A DNA stretch of 64,000 bases from Liolophura sinensis. Its lineage: Eukaryota; Mollusca; Polyplacophora; Chitonida; Chitonidae. The position numbers were made by a program, and so were the translations under genes. Location of the stretch: the NCBI RefSeq assembly GCF_032854445.1, contig NC_088306.1, positions 17,209,764-17,273,763 of the forward strand, written 5' to 3'. Of the stretch, positions 12,601 through 22,943 are shown in pieces (position 1 is the first letter of the stretch; every line of letters begins with the position of its first letter). A model generated the notes under the pieces. The model had not been told where the DNA came from. It saw only the letters and a list, made by a program, of their open reading frames with translations, and searched no databases.

Positions 12601-15600
12601 TAGCTTTCTTAACACAGGGCTTACAGGCAGAAAAAGCAACACACCACAGAAACTAAATCTACTCTTGAGCTTAGAACCACCCATGGATACTGTTAAACCA
12701 GAATTTATGCTTTCATTCACTGTATGAACCTCAAATTTCAGTCATGGCTTTCATTTTGCCTGATTCTGTTAGTTCTACTGATCTTACACATACAGAAAGT
12801 TGTTGTGAGGCTTGTTTGGAAGTTTGTGATATTCCACTGGAAAAATGTAAGTCTCAGTTCCAAAAGCAGTGTTTCATAACATTGACGTGCCTCTAAAAAA
12901 TGCACTTATATGGTCAAATTTTTAGGTCATATCCAGTATCAACATTGTACGGGAGATGACCTACACGTTGCCCAACTTTTTTTATTAGAAACGTGTTTTC
13001 AGGTTTGTTTGGATTTATTTATTTCTTTGATTGGTGTTTTACACTGTACTCAAGAATATTTCACTTATACGACGGCGGTCAGCATTATGGTGGGAGGAAA
13101 CTGAGCAGAGCCCAGTGAAAACCCACGACCATCCGTAGGCTGCTGGTAGACCTTCTCATGTACAAAGGTTTGTTTGGAAGGCAGGGTGATATCCAACTGG
13201 AAATACATAGTGATACTACTAATGCATTTATGTGCACCTAAAAATTAAATCTGCGCTTTAGAATTGTTCACTTAATATATAACACTGACCAGTTCTACCA
13301 GTGTAGGAAACTGATGAAACCAGAGTAAATCACAAACAAAATAATTTTTGGTGTCATTTTCATAATAATTAGTTCTTTCGTGGTTGAAAAGGTTGAGGAT
13401 TTACAGTACTTATTTTTTCCATCTTTTTGTGTCAGAAATATCACAATATAACGGTCGCTTTACAAACCTGGTAATGTAGGAAGATGATGCTGAGCTGGGT
13501 CCTGCTGTAGCGGCAGCCTCAGAGCGAGCTAGTCCTGAGTTACCTGCCCCTCCTTCCATGTGCATATCAATGGCAAGTTCCAGGTTGTTGTTACAGGCCT
13601 CCAGCATGCGTACACCCACATCTTGGCTGCTTCCTGTCAACATAAACACCAACAATAGTCAATCAAGGAGACCCTATCTTTTGAAGTTTTCACTCATGCT
13701 ACCTGAAACACTACAGCAGAATCTTTATCTGCTGACTAATGTCTGTATTTGTTACTTCTCACACAGCAGTACAGGCTGTTAGCCTGATGGGAGTTTTCCC
13801 GTCTGTGAGATAGGAGAAGTGCATATGAGGACAATGGGACAGGAAAAGTAAAAAGTAGACCGGAACACTCAAACCTGGCCTGTTACACTGTATAAAACAG
13901 AATAAATGCTTGGTTTTAGAAATCTTACTTAAAAATTAGAATGTTAAGAGAAAGATTTTAGTAACAAGTAACTGCCAGCCATCAACTCAGCAGAACACTC
14001 TCCGCCCTTGTAAACTACGTTCTCAAACCAGCCCCATCTCTTACTGCACCTTATGATGATACCTAAAATCGTGTTAAAATAAAAGTTTGGAATGTGTGGC
14101 GATTTCTTTTTTACAAGAAAGCACTCAAGAGTGACGATGGCTGTCAGAATAGGGGAGTTTCATGTTGAAACTCCTTTGTTCTCCAAGGTAAAAGAGGTCC
14201 TCCTGTCATGTGAATGGTAATGGTTAGGCAACCTTTCTTGACATTAATTTACTGATCACCTGTCTCACCCTTTCCCTGAGGCACAGATGACACCTCTTTC
14301 CTTTAGGAACTTCTCAAGTTCACAAACATTCAGATTCTCAATCGTCTCTATTATTTCTCCACTCTAAATTACTTTTCATAAAGCTTTTTTCAGACGCCTA
14401 TGTTATGGTGAATGGGATCAAAAATAGTTATTTCCAGGCCTGGAAAATGCTTAAAGGAGGTAACCACTGCTAGATGTCGCTCCTGTCAATCTAATATCGC
14501 TCTCCCGTTGCATGAAGAATTATCTTTTTGTACATCAGTGACAGTACGATATGAGACAACTTGTGTGGAGAGAAGCAAAGTTCGTCTTCATGAGGACGGA
14601 CTCTCACATGTTACTCCAGATTTCACCATCCTAAGAAAGTGTGTCTTTAGCAGCCTTTGGCTGTCTGGCTACAAATTTCATAGACTGCTTCAGTTCATGT
14701 CAGGTAATAAACATGTAGCACAATTCAAAGTTTGTTGTAAAGTTTTTGATATTGCCAATATGGGTGAGTCGGCATTAGCATGTCATATCGGTGGAATAAA
14801 AACCATGAGATTGATCCCACACTCATGCCAACTGAGTTCATGGCACCAGTGCCAACGGAAATGCTGGCAAGTTGAAAGTCAACTCCCTTAACACTTCCCA
14901 GGTCTGAAAATAACTTTATCTAAAATCAAGGACTTTCCATGATTTTAAGGACATGCACGAACACTGCCATCTCACTCTGCTCTAACTTAGTGGTAAGTGA
15001 GATCGCACTGAAGTGATCGCAGCCTTCCAATAAGCCACATTCACATTTCAGGATGCTTGCCACTATCTGACCAAACTTGCCACAACAGAGCAGCCATGGT
15101 TAAATTAACACTCAGTCGAGGAGGGTGGCCTTTGAAGTTTGAGGTTGTAGTTGATATGCACGGCCAATAAAAACGCAACATTTCAAAGTAACACTTTCTA
15201 CTGGTCACTTTCTCTATCCATTTTACCATCAGTTACTGTCAATGTGGGCACAATTTCCAAGGCAGAATTTTCCATGAAACAGGTATTTCAGGTTGTCAGC
15301 ATACTGTCGCTAGGTTACAGTTGAGGTTTCCAAGTGAGAATTAGCACTAAATTTCTATATACTGCAACATCTTGCGACATTTCTATTAAAAAAATGGCGC
15401 CCGTTTGAAATGCGAAAGTGACTTATTAAGTTATGCTTCAAGACAGATATTTCGGTTAAAAACGTGATAAATGAAGTAGATCTGTTTTTCCTGTTTCACA
15501 AACTAAAGTGAGCTATGCATCTGGTAGTTGCGGAATGGGTTAACTCTTATCGAGCAACGCACTGCAGTTGCAAGAGTTACGTAGAGAAACAGCCCCAAAT

Positions 15601-16366
15601 GTGTCGAATTGAAAGTTAGGAACATTTACTGCTGTTCACACTCACATTAAATCTTCCCAAGCATAAATCGAGGTCAATTTCCTGTTCTTTCAAATTAACT
15701 AGGGCTAACCTGTTCTTAGGTTGTCCTAAACACTAAATGACAAAAAAGGACATCTTTGGGATCTACCCTACTGTGGCCGCCATCTCCATAACTCTAAAGG
15801 CCATAAAGCTGCTATGGCATAGGTTCGGAAAATGTAATTATTTTTCATGAGCATACGTGATTGTCATGGACTTTTTGGATTTGTCAAGTCTCACACCAGG
15901 TTAATAAAAAACAGAGATCACACGGATGACGTCGATTTATGCTAGGCAAATGTTTCTTACCGTGAATGCGACACATTTGTTTCTCTTTGTAACTCTCGCA
16001 ACACATATGTTGCTCGATGAGAGTAAACCTACGCTGTAACTATGCGTCTGGCTAATCCTGGAGCGCTGTCAGCTATTAGCAGGCATTTACGAGCCCCATG
16101 CTCAGAGAAAAATGCATTTCATCTCCCCCTTTTTTTTTCAGCCGGCTGTCACCTCGGATCAAATACTGTGTAACCTGCCCCACTTCAAGTTACGTTTTGA
16201 CGGCAAAAACAACAATAACTGAACGATCTTACAACACAGATATCAGCTTGAAACATTAGGCATTATTTCTATTGTCAGACAGTTATCTTATCCCATTTCT
16301 TTTACCTGTTATCGTGCAGAATTGCTCGACAAGCGACTCAGTGTCTCTTTCCTTAGACGTCGCCAT
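3640..16366 (-). CDS. UBXN7: UBX domain protein 7 (p97/VCP adaptor), 5' part of gene, 8 exons; 3' end beyond left edge
   Basis: Exons 16366-16306, 13633-13468, 12553-12492, 9479-9411, 8411-8302, 7210-7064, 4246-4156 and 3693-3640 join in frame (760 nt, 253 codons plus one base), all with GT-AG borders and matching phases. The protein starts with a UBA-like domain (residues ~12-52, motif MLEACNNNLELAIDMHMEGG). A linker follows with EVRAPIPQKEE and RRRTARSVFDGFRDF, then the DLFRPPIDMIHKGSF segment, then a UAS (thioredoxin-like) domain with RWLMVNVQNVQEFACQ, LNRDVWS, FWQVYHDSEEG and VAVLDPRTG. This order and wording are diagnostic of UBXN7, which in other animals links p97/VCP to cullin-RING ligases and ubiquitylated clients such as HIF1A. 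The UIM and UBX domains are not in the window. The start is the ATG at 16366, which begins MATSKERD. The introns hold four large minisatellites. Recognition is from remembered family sequence, not a search. Confidence 0.94.
4156..4246 (-). CDS. UBXN7: UBXN7 exon 7 (UAS domain, second half)
   Basis: It reads VYHDSEEGRKYMQFYK, then ITTWPYVAVLDPRT(G). This segment, with its PYV cis-Pro loop, is typical of UAS domains. The acceptor is TTGCCAG and the donor G|GTGTGT. Confidence 0.93.
4490..5010. repeat. 20-bp minisatellite with longer variant units
   Basis: Built from GGATAATTGATGTTGTGAAT-like units, interspersed with a longer form carrying GTGTTGTGTTTAATGTTGTG. It sits in UBXN7 intron 6, about 240 bp upstream of exon 7. 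Confidence 0.93.
5570..6425. repeat. 45-bp minisatellite, about 19 copies
   Basis: The unit is CAGCTTGTAATCAGCTCCTG plus TGTAGGATTTCCGCTTGGCATCRGG, with a 45-bp period (5646 to 5691). As 45 is a multiple of 3 and the unit has no stop in several frames, long frames are open on both strands. On the UBXN7 strand one frame reads KSYTGADYKLPDAKR over and over. Unit variants change amino acids freely in that frame (Asp/Tyr/His, Arg/Trp, Ala/Val), as expected for non-coding DNA. It lies in UBXN7 intron 6. Confidence 0.95.
7064..7210 (-). CDS. UBXN7: UBXN7 exon 6 (UAS domain, first half)
   Basis: A phase 0-0 exon of 49 codons. It reads ARDSGTTDGR, then WLMVNVQNVQEFACQALNRD, VWSNSAVKAIIKQHF and VFWQ. 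The acceptor is TTGACAG and the donor CAG|GTATGT. This is the first strand and helix of the thioredoxin-like UAS fold. Confidence 0.93.
7351..8340 (-). repeat. 49-bp minisatellite derived from the exon 5 / 5' splice-site junction of UBXN7
   Basis: About 20 units run leftwards from the real exon 5 end. On the minus strand a typical unit reads CCCATTGATACTATACACAA, then GGGCTCCTTCATGTTG|GTGAGTTATC. The genuine exon 5 end reads CCCATAGATATGATACATAA, then GGGCTCCTTTACATCA|GTGAGTTATC. Thus each unit carries the code for PPID-IHKGSF followed by a splice-donor copy. About ten units keep the GTGAGTTA core. The period is 49 bp (7681 to 7730). Central units (7660-8000) are nearly identical, and those next to the exon are the most diverged. 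Confidence 0.95.
8302..8411 (-). CDS. UBXN7: UBXN7 exon 5 (FRPPID segment before UAS)
   Basis: It reads QQEAMRSVTRSNSKRK, then TLEDLFRPPIDMIHKGSFTS. The acceptor is CCACAG|GC and the donor TCA|GTGAGT. The final ~40 nt of the exon and its donor are the parent of the 49-bp tandem array that begins immediately downstream. Confidence 0.92.
8412..9180. other. UBXN7 intron 4, right part of the stretch without a gene
   Basis: AT-rich intron between exons 5 and 4. I see no repeat array and no supported exon in it. Confidence 0.5.
9181..9262 (-). repeat. SINE-B 3' tail fragment
   Basis: TTTATTTATTTGATTGGTG followed by the inverted AATATTTCACTTAT block of the family. Confidence 0.7.
9411..9479 (-). 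CDS. UBXN7: UBXN7 exon 4 (basic RRR/FDGFRDF linker)
   Basis: A 69-nt exon reading (G)FRGRRRTARSVFDGFRDF then ETET(R). The acceptor is CTAAG|GC and the donor C|GTAAGT. The RRRxARSxFDGFRDF stretch is shared with vertebrate UBXN7. Confidence 0.92.
9820..10095. repeat. 30-bp minisatellite, about 9 copies
   Basis: The unit is CAGCCCTAAAAGCTGAACTC plus GCATCACTTA, with copies 30 bp apart (9915, 9945) and drift towards the right end. It lies in UBXN7 intron 3. Confidence 0.9.
10300..10850. repeat. Dispersed repeat family X, copy 1
   Basis: Near-identical to 13835-14310 for several hundred bases (both contain ACACTGTATAAAACAGAATA and AACTACGTTCTCAAACCAGC). It includes a short hairpin, GGAGTTTC-atgtt-GAAACTCC. 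Probably a transposable element; terminal sequences are not resolved. Confidence 0.75.
10851..12491. other. UBXN7 intron 3 remainder
   Basis: AT-rich. A short SINE-B tail fragment (minus) is visible near 12071-12120. An open frame around 11356-11652 was considered as an exon and rejected. Confidence 0.5.
12492..12553 (-). CDS. UBXN7: UBXN7 exon 3 (EVRAPIP linker)
   Basis: A 62-nt exon reading S-EVRAPIPQKEETLVEETPVY-(G). The EVRAPIPQ string is a conserved UBXN7 linker motif. The acceptor is TTACAG and the donor G|GTAAGC, with phases 2 in and 1 out. It is too short to stand out as an open frame. Confidence 0.92.
13010..13165 (-). repeat. SINE-B, 3' two thirds
   Basis: It begins TTTATTTATTTCTTTGATTG and continues with ACTCAAGAATATTTCACTTA, CAGCATTATGGTGGGAGGAA and CCCACGACCATCCG. 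Length and order match the other copies. Confidence 0.85.
13468..13633 (-). CDS. UBXN7: UBXN7 exon 2 (UBA domain)
   Basis: The acceptor is GACAG|GA and the donor CAG|GTTTGT. It encodes residues 21-75: the rest of the UBA-like fold (SSQDVGVRMLEACNNN, then LELAIDMHMEGG) and a Ser/Ala-rich tail. It enters in phase 1 and leaves in phase 2. Confidence 0.92.
13835..14440. repeat. Dispersed repeat family X, copy 2
   Basis: The left half repeats 10300-10850. The right half (14140-14440) also matches 24470-24760, for example at CTTTCTTGACATTAATTTAC and CAGACGCC. The three copies overlap in different parts, which indicates one longer parent element. Confidence 0.75.
14412..14891 (+). pseudogene. Decayed BED-type zinc-finger fragment of a transposable element
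   Basis: The open stretch (159 codons) ends in a segment reading GNKHVAQFKVCCKVFDIANM, then GESALACHIGG. This resembles the C-x-x-C...MGE-AL-xH core of BED zinc fingers in hAT-like transposons and domesticated relatives. The first Cys of the pair has become Phe, and the usual downstream His is missing (GGIKTMRLI). The upstream part has no recognisable domain. It directly follows repeat family X copy 2 and is probably part of that element. It lies in UBXN7 intron 1, opposite strand. Confidence 0.5.
15510..16050. mobile_element. Fold-back / MITE-like element with ~70-100 bp inverted arms
   Basis: The left arm (15510-15640) contains CTCTTATCGAGCAACG and AAATGTGTCGAATT. The right arm (15935-16050) contains the inverse order, GCGACACATTT then GTTGCTCGATGAGAG. 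Similarity extends inward past the AACATTT block and outward to TATGCATCTGG / TATGCGTCTGG. No transposase lies between the arms. It sits in UBXN7 intron 1, ~260 bp from exon 1. Confidence 0.65.
16306..16366 (-). CDS. UBXN7: UBXN7 exon 1 (start codon, first UBA helix)
   Basis: Encodes residues 1-20, beginning MATSKERDTES and ending EQFCTIT, plus one base of Gly21. The donor is G|GTAAA. The EQF-TITG stretch matches the start of the UBXN7 UBA domain. Confidence 0.9.
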
Positions 16367-17335
16367 GTCGCTTTCGCGGTAACCCAAAACGAGGCTCAAT
16401 AGGAGTAGGCTAACCTCCACACGAAGAAGAGCTACAACACTAAATCTTGGGTGGACGATACTTTTATTCTAGAACTCTAAGATGAAGTCAAAATGATAAA
16501 TTGATATTCTACACTAAATGGACAAGTGATTACTTAGGTTAAATTGAACGTGTTAGTTACTTGTGTGTTTCGGAATGAACTGTTTTGCATGAAAATGCTC
16601 AGGAAAACCTAGGTTTAGCCATGGAAGTAGAATATTTTAACTCCATGGTTTAGCTTCAAACAACCAGTGCACCTTTTTAAGAACTAGGCGTAGAGTGCTT
16701 ACAATTTGAGGGCGTACCGGTTGGGTGGCTCAAAGACATTAGAATATAATTCGTACTTTCGCACCCACCCATGGTATGAATATACTCATCGCAATCTAAG
16801 CTATTAACCTTTTGATATCTGACTACTTTCACGACTGCCAACATGACAGGAAACAGTTTGAAAAATATTTTATAGCGGGAAGACGCATGCGACTGTTTTT
16901 ATTTCTTTCTCTATCTGAATTAAGAGCTCAAGACATTTTTGATGAGATAATTTCCAATAATAATCACACAAAAACTCTAGTGTCTTTGTCTGAAGAAGAC
17001 ATAGGCCCTATGTAGGCCTAAATAACGAGTGGGTGAACTAAATATAATTATCAAAGGTGAATAAATATAATAATTATCTAAGACGGATTCGTATCATGTT
17101 TTTGTGCCCCACGAAGAATTTGTGGGTGGGGGAACCAGCCTGGATTAACAATGCATTAGTCTTTGGCACGTGTAACGCACAGATTTTCTACCGCCGATCG
17201 ACCTCAGTTAAAGATCTGAGTGTTATAGGACTTATGTAATTAAAACCATTTTCGGAAATTCCCACTAACCATGCAGGTACACAGAAAATATGTAGGCCTA
17301 CATAATAAACATTTGTATATAAACACAAGGTATGT

Positions 17336-17590
17336 TTATTTATCTGAGTGAGGTTTTATGTCGTACTCAGGAATAGTTCACTTATACTACTGCGGCCAGA
17401 TTTATGATGGGAGGAAACCGGACAGAGCCTGTGTGAAACTCACGACCAACAGCAGGCTGCTGAGGACCTTTCCCAGTAAGGACGAAGCCAGCATGAGCTG
17501 GACTTGCACTCATAGCGACCGCATTGGCATGAGGCTCCTGGCCGGGCCATTGTGCCACGCTGGCACGCAAACCACCTCGGTACAGGAAGC
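17336..17590 (-). repeat. SINE-B, near full length with head region
   Basis: From the TTTATTTATCTGAGTG tail it runs through the CAGATTTATGATGGGAGGA block to AGCATGAGCTGGACTTGCAC, GCGACCGCATTGG and a partial tRNA-like head. Confidence 0.85.
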
Positions 17591-18159
17591 CCCCTTCCCC
17601 CGCAACTTAAAAAAATTTTTTTATACTATCATGGGGGAATCGGTTTATTTATGGTTTCATATAGCTCAAAATTATTCTCCTTAAAAATTAATGATTTATT
17701 TTCGGATTATTAACTTATATTGAAATTATTATACATGTCGAAAATCGCCCAGTTGTTTCAAACACGTATAAGGAATGTTAAACAATTTACAATGAAACTC
17801 CCATTTTTGCTAATTCGTATAGGTTAATGAAGAAATATAGTGTTGAAATGGAGATCAAAGGTTAAACTTCACTTTAGGTGCCTGAGATCAGCATTATATA
17901 TGGAACTATATGTATACATATAGTCGATGACCTGATACGGAATATCTACCCTTAGTAAAATGCAAGTAGGTCAACAGCTTTGAAAGTTTGGCCTTGTAGG
18001 CCTATATTATGCGTACACCATCAAGTACATGTATATATATATTTTCGTTTAAAATTGTTGTTTTTGACCTGCGATTGACATACATCAAGTTATTTTGGGC
18101 ATGGACCGGTAGTCTAAACTAGCATGACACCTAGGCCCTATACTGCTTTTACCGGCCCG

Positions 18160-18520
18160 AATGGTAGGCCTACAGTTGGTAGAGCCTCCGCTTCGGGAGG
18201 AGATTGATGCAGGGTCAATCCTGGGTCGTGTCAAACTTAAGATCTTGAAAGAGGAAGTTATAACTTCCTCGCTTGGCGTGCATCATTAAGGGAATAATGC
18301 AATGACTGCTTTACCCGTATCAGTAGGTTATAAAGGCTCGGGCGGGGCGTCTGACTTGCTTTCGGTAGGTTGTCTCCGTGAATTAGTACTAGACATAAGA
18401 GCGGTGGAAATCCGTCCTGCAACAAGGAGTCACGTAACATGCACTCTATGGGCTCTTGCGTCGTCATATGGCTGAAAATTGTTAAGTACGATCTTAAACC
18501 CCAAGCACTCACTCACTCTA
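18160..18520 (+). repeat. SINE-A, near full length
   Basis: The tRNA-like head has an A-box-like TACAGTTGGTAGAGCCTCCG and a B-box-like GGGTCAATCCTGGG. The body includes AGGAAGTTATAACTTCCTCG, GGTGGAAATCCGTCCTGCAA and TCGTCATATGGCTGAAAA, ending CTCACTCACT. Confidence 0.88.
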
Positions 18521-18781
18521 CTGCTTTCATCTGTGATAACATTTCAAATGAGATTCCCTGGGAGACATTAAAAAATAATCTATAAAATATACTCGTGTCA
18601 CAGCAATCTTTGTTTAATGTAACAATGTTGGTGTGCTCTAACGAAGGTGTTTCTTTTTATCAGATGACCTGTATTTCATAATCAGAACTGCATACCGATA
18701 CTCAAAACACAAAGTGTACACACTCCAATCCTATCCACGGCACGTGACGGAATACAAATCATGTGACACTGATTGTTCAAA

Positions 18782-18997
18782 ATGGATGCTGTGTTCACCT
18801 TTTCGTTGATTGCCGTTCTGCTTGCTGCCAACCCGGTGTGTCACGCCCTCAGACCTCCGGTATTCCTGGGGCGCCATGATGGTGGATTTCTGGGGAATCC
18901 GGTTGCATCTGAGAAGACTGGAGCGGTTCCACCGGATCAGTATTTTTCACAAAAGCTTGACCATTTCAACTACATCGATGATTCGTCCTGGCAACAG
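18782..18997 (+). CDS. PRSS16: S28 peptidase exon 1 (signal peptide, N-terminus)
   Basis: Starts [20 protein letters not shown] and ends [11 protein letters not shown]...SSWQQ. The donor is CAG|GTGTAG, phase 0. This ATG is preferred because it opens directly into a hydrophobic leader. Confidence 0.9.
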
Positions 18998-21900
18998 GTG
19001 TAGGCCCTATGTATATCTATTTATTTATAAGCCTCCGTGGCTCAGTTGGTTAGCGCGCTAGCTCAGCGTAATGGCCCAGAAGCCTTTCACCAATGCGGTT
19101 GTTGTGAGCTCAAGCCCAGCTCATGCTGGCTTTCACCCGGCCTTACGTGAGAAGATCAGGGTCGTGGGTATATTATGGTACAGCGTTTAGTTGTTAATAA
19201 AATACAAAGAAAAAATAGAAAGAAAAATTATAAAAGGTCTTAAAATTATTGAAATTAAGATTTTGAAGCCTCAAAACATAAACAAAAACAACTTGATTAA
19301 ACAAATTTTACTAAAAATTTAATTGAAAACTGTTTAGGCATGTTCGAGCTCATTTATTATTGAAAAACTTTACCTTTTTTCAATTTCCGGTCGGCTTAAA
19401 GATGTTGAAAATGTTAACAAATTAAATGTAACCCGAAAGGTGTGACTTAATTTTTAGCCGGGACGAAAAGGATCGAAATTTAAAGAGGATACATTTCACA
19501 GAATATTTGTGTCATAAAGGTTTAATATCTTTCACACTGTTTTTGCATACATTTTGATGAGCATTCAACAATATGTGGATAGACATACCCTGCCTTCGCT
19601 GGCATGTGGATTTGTTTAACACTTCAGATCTTGGGATTTAAGTTATATACCGGTATGGCAAAATATTTATTTATTTATTTGATTGGTACGCGGCGCTCAA
19701 GAATATTTCACTTATACTCAGGCGGCCAGCATTATGGTGGGAGGAAACCGCGCAGGGCCCGTGGGAAACTGTCGACCATCCGCAGGTTGCTGAACGACCT
19801 TCCCACGTACGGCCGGAATGGAAGCCTGCGTAAGCTGGACCTGAACTCACAGCGACCGCATTGATGAGAGGCTCCTGGGTCATTGCACCGGGAATGGGAA
19901 AAAAAGTACCGGTGCATGGCCAGTAGTAGTTTTTACTCAATTTTCACAAAATATCTCAAGCTAATCTCCGTTGAAACATTTCTTAGTTTTACTGAAATGT
20001 AACTGTAATACTTCAAGGCAATTATATATTACCTTTCGTAGTTGATTCAAAGAGAAAATAAATAATATATGCGTTTAATTATATGTAAGACACTGGGATT
20101 GACGAGATGTATAAAGCGTCCGCCTAGTTCACCTTTTACACAACTGTTTGAGTCCAATCAGTTTATAGCACAAATTGGCCCTATTTCTATGCTTCAGCGC
20201 TATTTTATAAGCACCCAGTATTACCAGGATAATGGTCCTGTCTTTCTGATGCTGGGGGGAGAGGCAGAGGCTAACCCTCAATGGATGGTCCAGGGGCAGT
20301 GGATCAATTATGCTGCTTCTTACAACGCTCTAATACTTATGCTGGAACATCGCTACTACGGAAAAAGTCGACCAACGAGGTAGGGTATCAAATGAAAATG
20401 AAGTTTGTTCAAGAAATTTTAAATTAAATTTTATTTTAAATTTTAATTTAATCCGCCGAAAAGTTTTTTGCGCCTTTCCGGCACTAATTAAGACTGTTAA
20501 ATGCTTCTTTTCACAGAACTCCTTCTAAATTTCTTACTTGGTTTCTGTTGAACGTTGTCTTGGAAATTAGTCTTGCGATTCCTTACCCGGAATTAACGTG
20601 CTTTATATATGGTTGACATCTGGTGCACAAATGTCCGATCCGACGACTAGATATAAACGCGTGACGGATTTGCAATAGAAAGACTTGCAGCACATGTCGC
20701 TGGATATCTGAGTAACACTTGGCCTTGAAGCCGCAGCCTATACTGCGGAAGCTGGATTCGGTCTTGTGACCTAAAGGGCCAAGGGGTAAGTTTCTCCCTG
20801 TATACCGCTAAGATGGGTTGGTCAGCAAGGGTCCACTTCAGAAGTCTTTGAAGTGCTATACTCTCTTAAAGAGGCCAAATGTGTTATAATGATACAACAT
20901 GTTAAATACTGTAAAATATGAGTGGCAGCATATTAAAATTCGACACTGCGTAATGATTGTTTGCAGGTTGCAACATAGTATTAAAAATAACAGTATTTTT
21001 AACATTTTATAATGTGGAACACAAGTGAAAGTTAAAGATAGTGTTAAATTACAATACTTTGTAAGCTTCTAACTTATTAATCATTTAACACAGCACCTAA
21101 AAGTGTTAATTTGAATTTAAAATAGATTTAGTTAAAAAAAATTTCTAATTGTTTTGTAAAATGTTTTATTTAAGTGTTAACGTAACATTTCAGTTTTAAG
21201 ACAACATTCAAAAGAGTTACATTTTAACTTTAAGTTGGTGTTAAAGTGTACTTATGTTGTTTGGAGGTGGGTTTTGGGATTATGGACTTGGAACTCGCCT
21301 TTATGGCATACAAACGTATACATACGAGTTTTATAACCATGTCATGTGACAGAATCAAGAATTGATCAAATCTCTTCCACATTCCCTTCCGTCTTAAAAG
21401 GTAAAGATTTGCTACGTCAGTGATATGCACCATACTGAATGACGTACACAGTGTGTTCCATATCTTAACATCTTTGCTCCGCGTAATTAAAAAAAAAACA
21501 GGAGACATTTTCAACATTTGTAATAAGAAACGCTTCGCAAAAGCACTGAACACAACATACAACATACATTTAACGTCCTCTCATGCAGTGAAGAGCCGAC
21601 ATTTATTTTTTATCCTGAGTGCACTGTCTCAGTATTTCATGTTTTTTTTTTGTCCCCAGTGATCTGAGTACAGACAATCTACAATACTTAAGCGTGGATC
21701 AAGCTCTCGCAGACGTGGCTAGCTTCAGACAATTCATGTGCGATCAGATGCCGGAGCTAAACACGACAAAGTGGATCGTGTTCGGCGGATCATATTCAGG
21801 TAAATTTTTGACGTGGACGTCTCATTAAACTGCATTAGTTAGTTGATATGCCCCGTAAACAGGGGACAGAGGTTCGATCCCGGGGCGGGTGAAACTTTAA

Positions 21901-22871
21901 AACTGGTAATCTTGGTTGATTTCCGATTGACATCCAAACAGATTAAGGGGAAGAGCCAAGTTCTCGTTCGCCCGGAGTTGGTATATTGCAGCCATTGGGA
22001 TGTCTTCAGCGTAGCTTTCCAGAGAGGCAGCATTATTACTAGGTAGGTCTTCGGATTGCAAGACCTGCTGTAAAGAGTGAGTGAGTGCTTGGGGTTTAAC
22101 GTCGTACTCAACAATTTTTCAGTCATATGACGACGAAGGAATCATTAGGGTGCATGCACGTGTAATGTGCCTCCTTTGTTGCAGGACGGATTTCCACCGC
22201 TCTTTTATTTAGTGCTGCATCAGCATATAGAAATGAATTCGCAATGGTGTAAGTTCCAAGTTCCTACCACAAGCGGTTTCGTCGAAACTGGGCTTTACAG
22301 GGAAAAAACATTCCGAATAACAATTACTTATTAAAGGACAACCTGCGGATGATCGTGAATTTCTCTCTGGATCTTCCCAATTTCCTTCCACCATAATGCT
22401 GACCGCCGTCTATAAGTGAAATATTCTTGAGTATGGCATAAAACACCAATCAAATAAATAAACAAACAAATAAATAAATAAATAAAGTATTAAAGGAAAC
22501 TTTAAATTTAAAGCAAAGGCAGGATTCTGAGCATGCTCATGTCTTCATGCCATGCGTATCTTTGAGCTTGTTTAAAATAATGAAAAAAAAAAACCGTTCC
22601 AAATGCTCGATATTGTAGTGATACTTAACTATATATAGCTTTCTATGAAACAGCCAAAACTTCCATAAGCTGCATTCATTCACTGAAAACACATTTTTTC
22701 ATTTATTTAACATTTAGTTTGCTATGTCATGTCCTTATTGTACAGGTTCCCTAGCGGCCTGGTACCGCCTTAAATATCCTCATCTGGTGGATGGGGCCGT
22801 GGCTTCCTCGGCTCCGATGTACGCCATAATGAACTTTCAGGGTAAGGTTGAAATGTAGAGGATATCATAAG

Positions 22872-22943
<72 letters not shown>

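Larger units (their letters stand above)
16367..18781. other. Intergenic region between divergent UBXN7 and S28 peptidase genes
   Basis: It should contain both promoters. I see no convincing TATA box and no CpG-rich block. Contents are a SINE-B copy at 17336, a SINE-A copy at 18160 and AT-rich unique sequence. Short open frames at 16812-17239 have no recognisable similarity. Confidence 0.5.

Noticed and set aside
19028-19110. tRNA gene
   Set aside because: A- and B-box-like strings exist, but the stems do not pair into a cloverleaf and the sequence continues into SINE-B body text. The same holds for the SINE-A and SINE-C heads.
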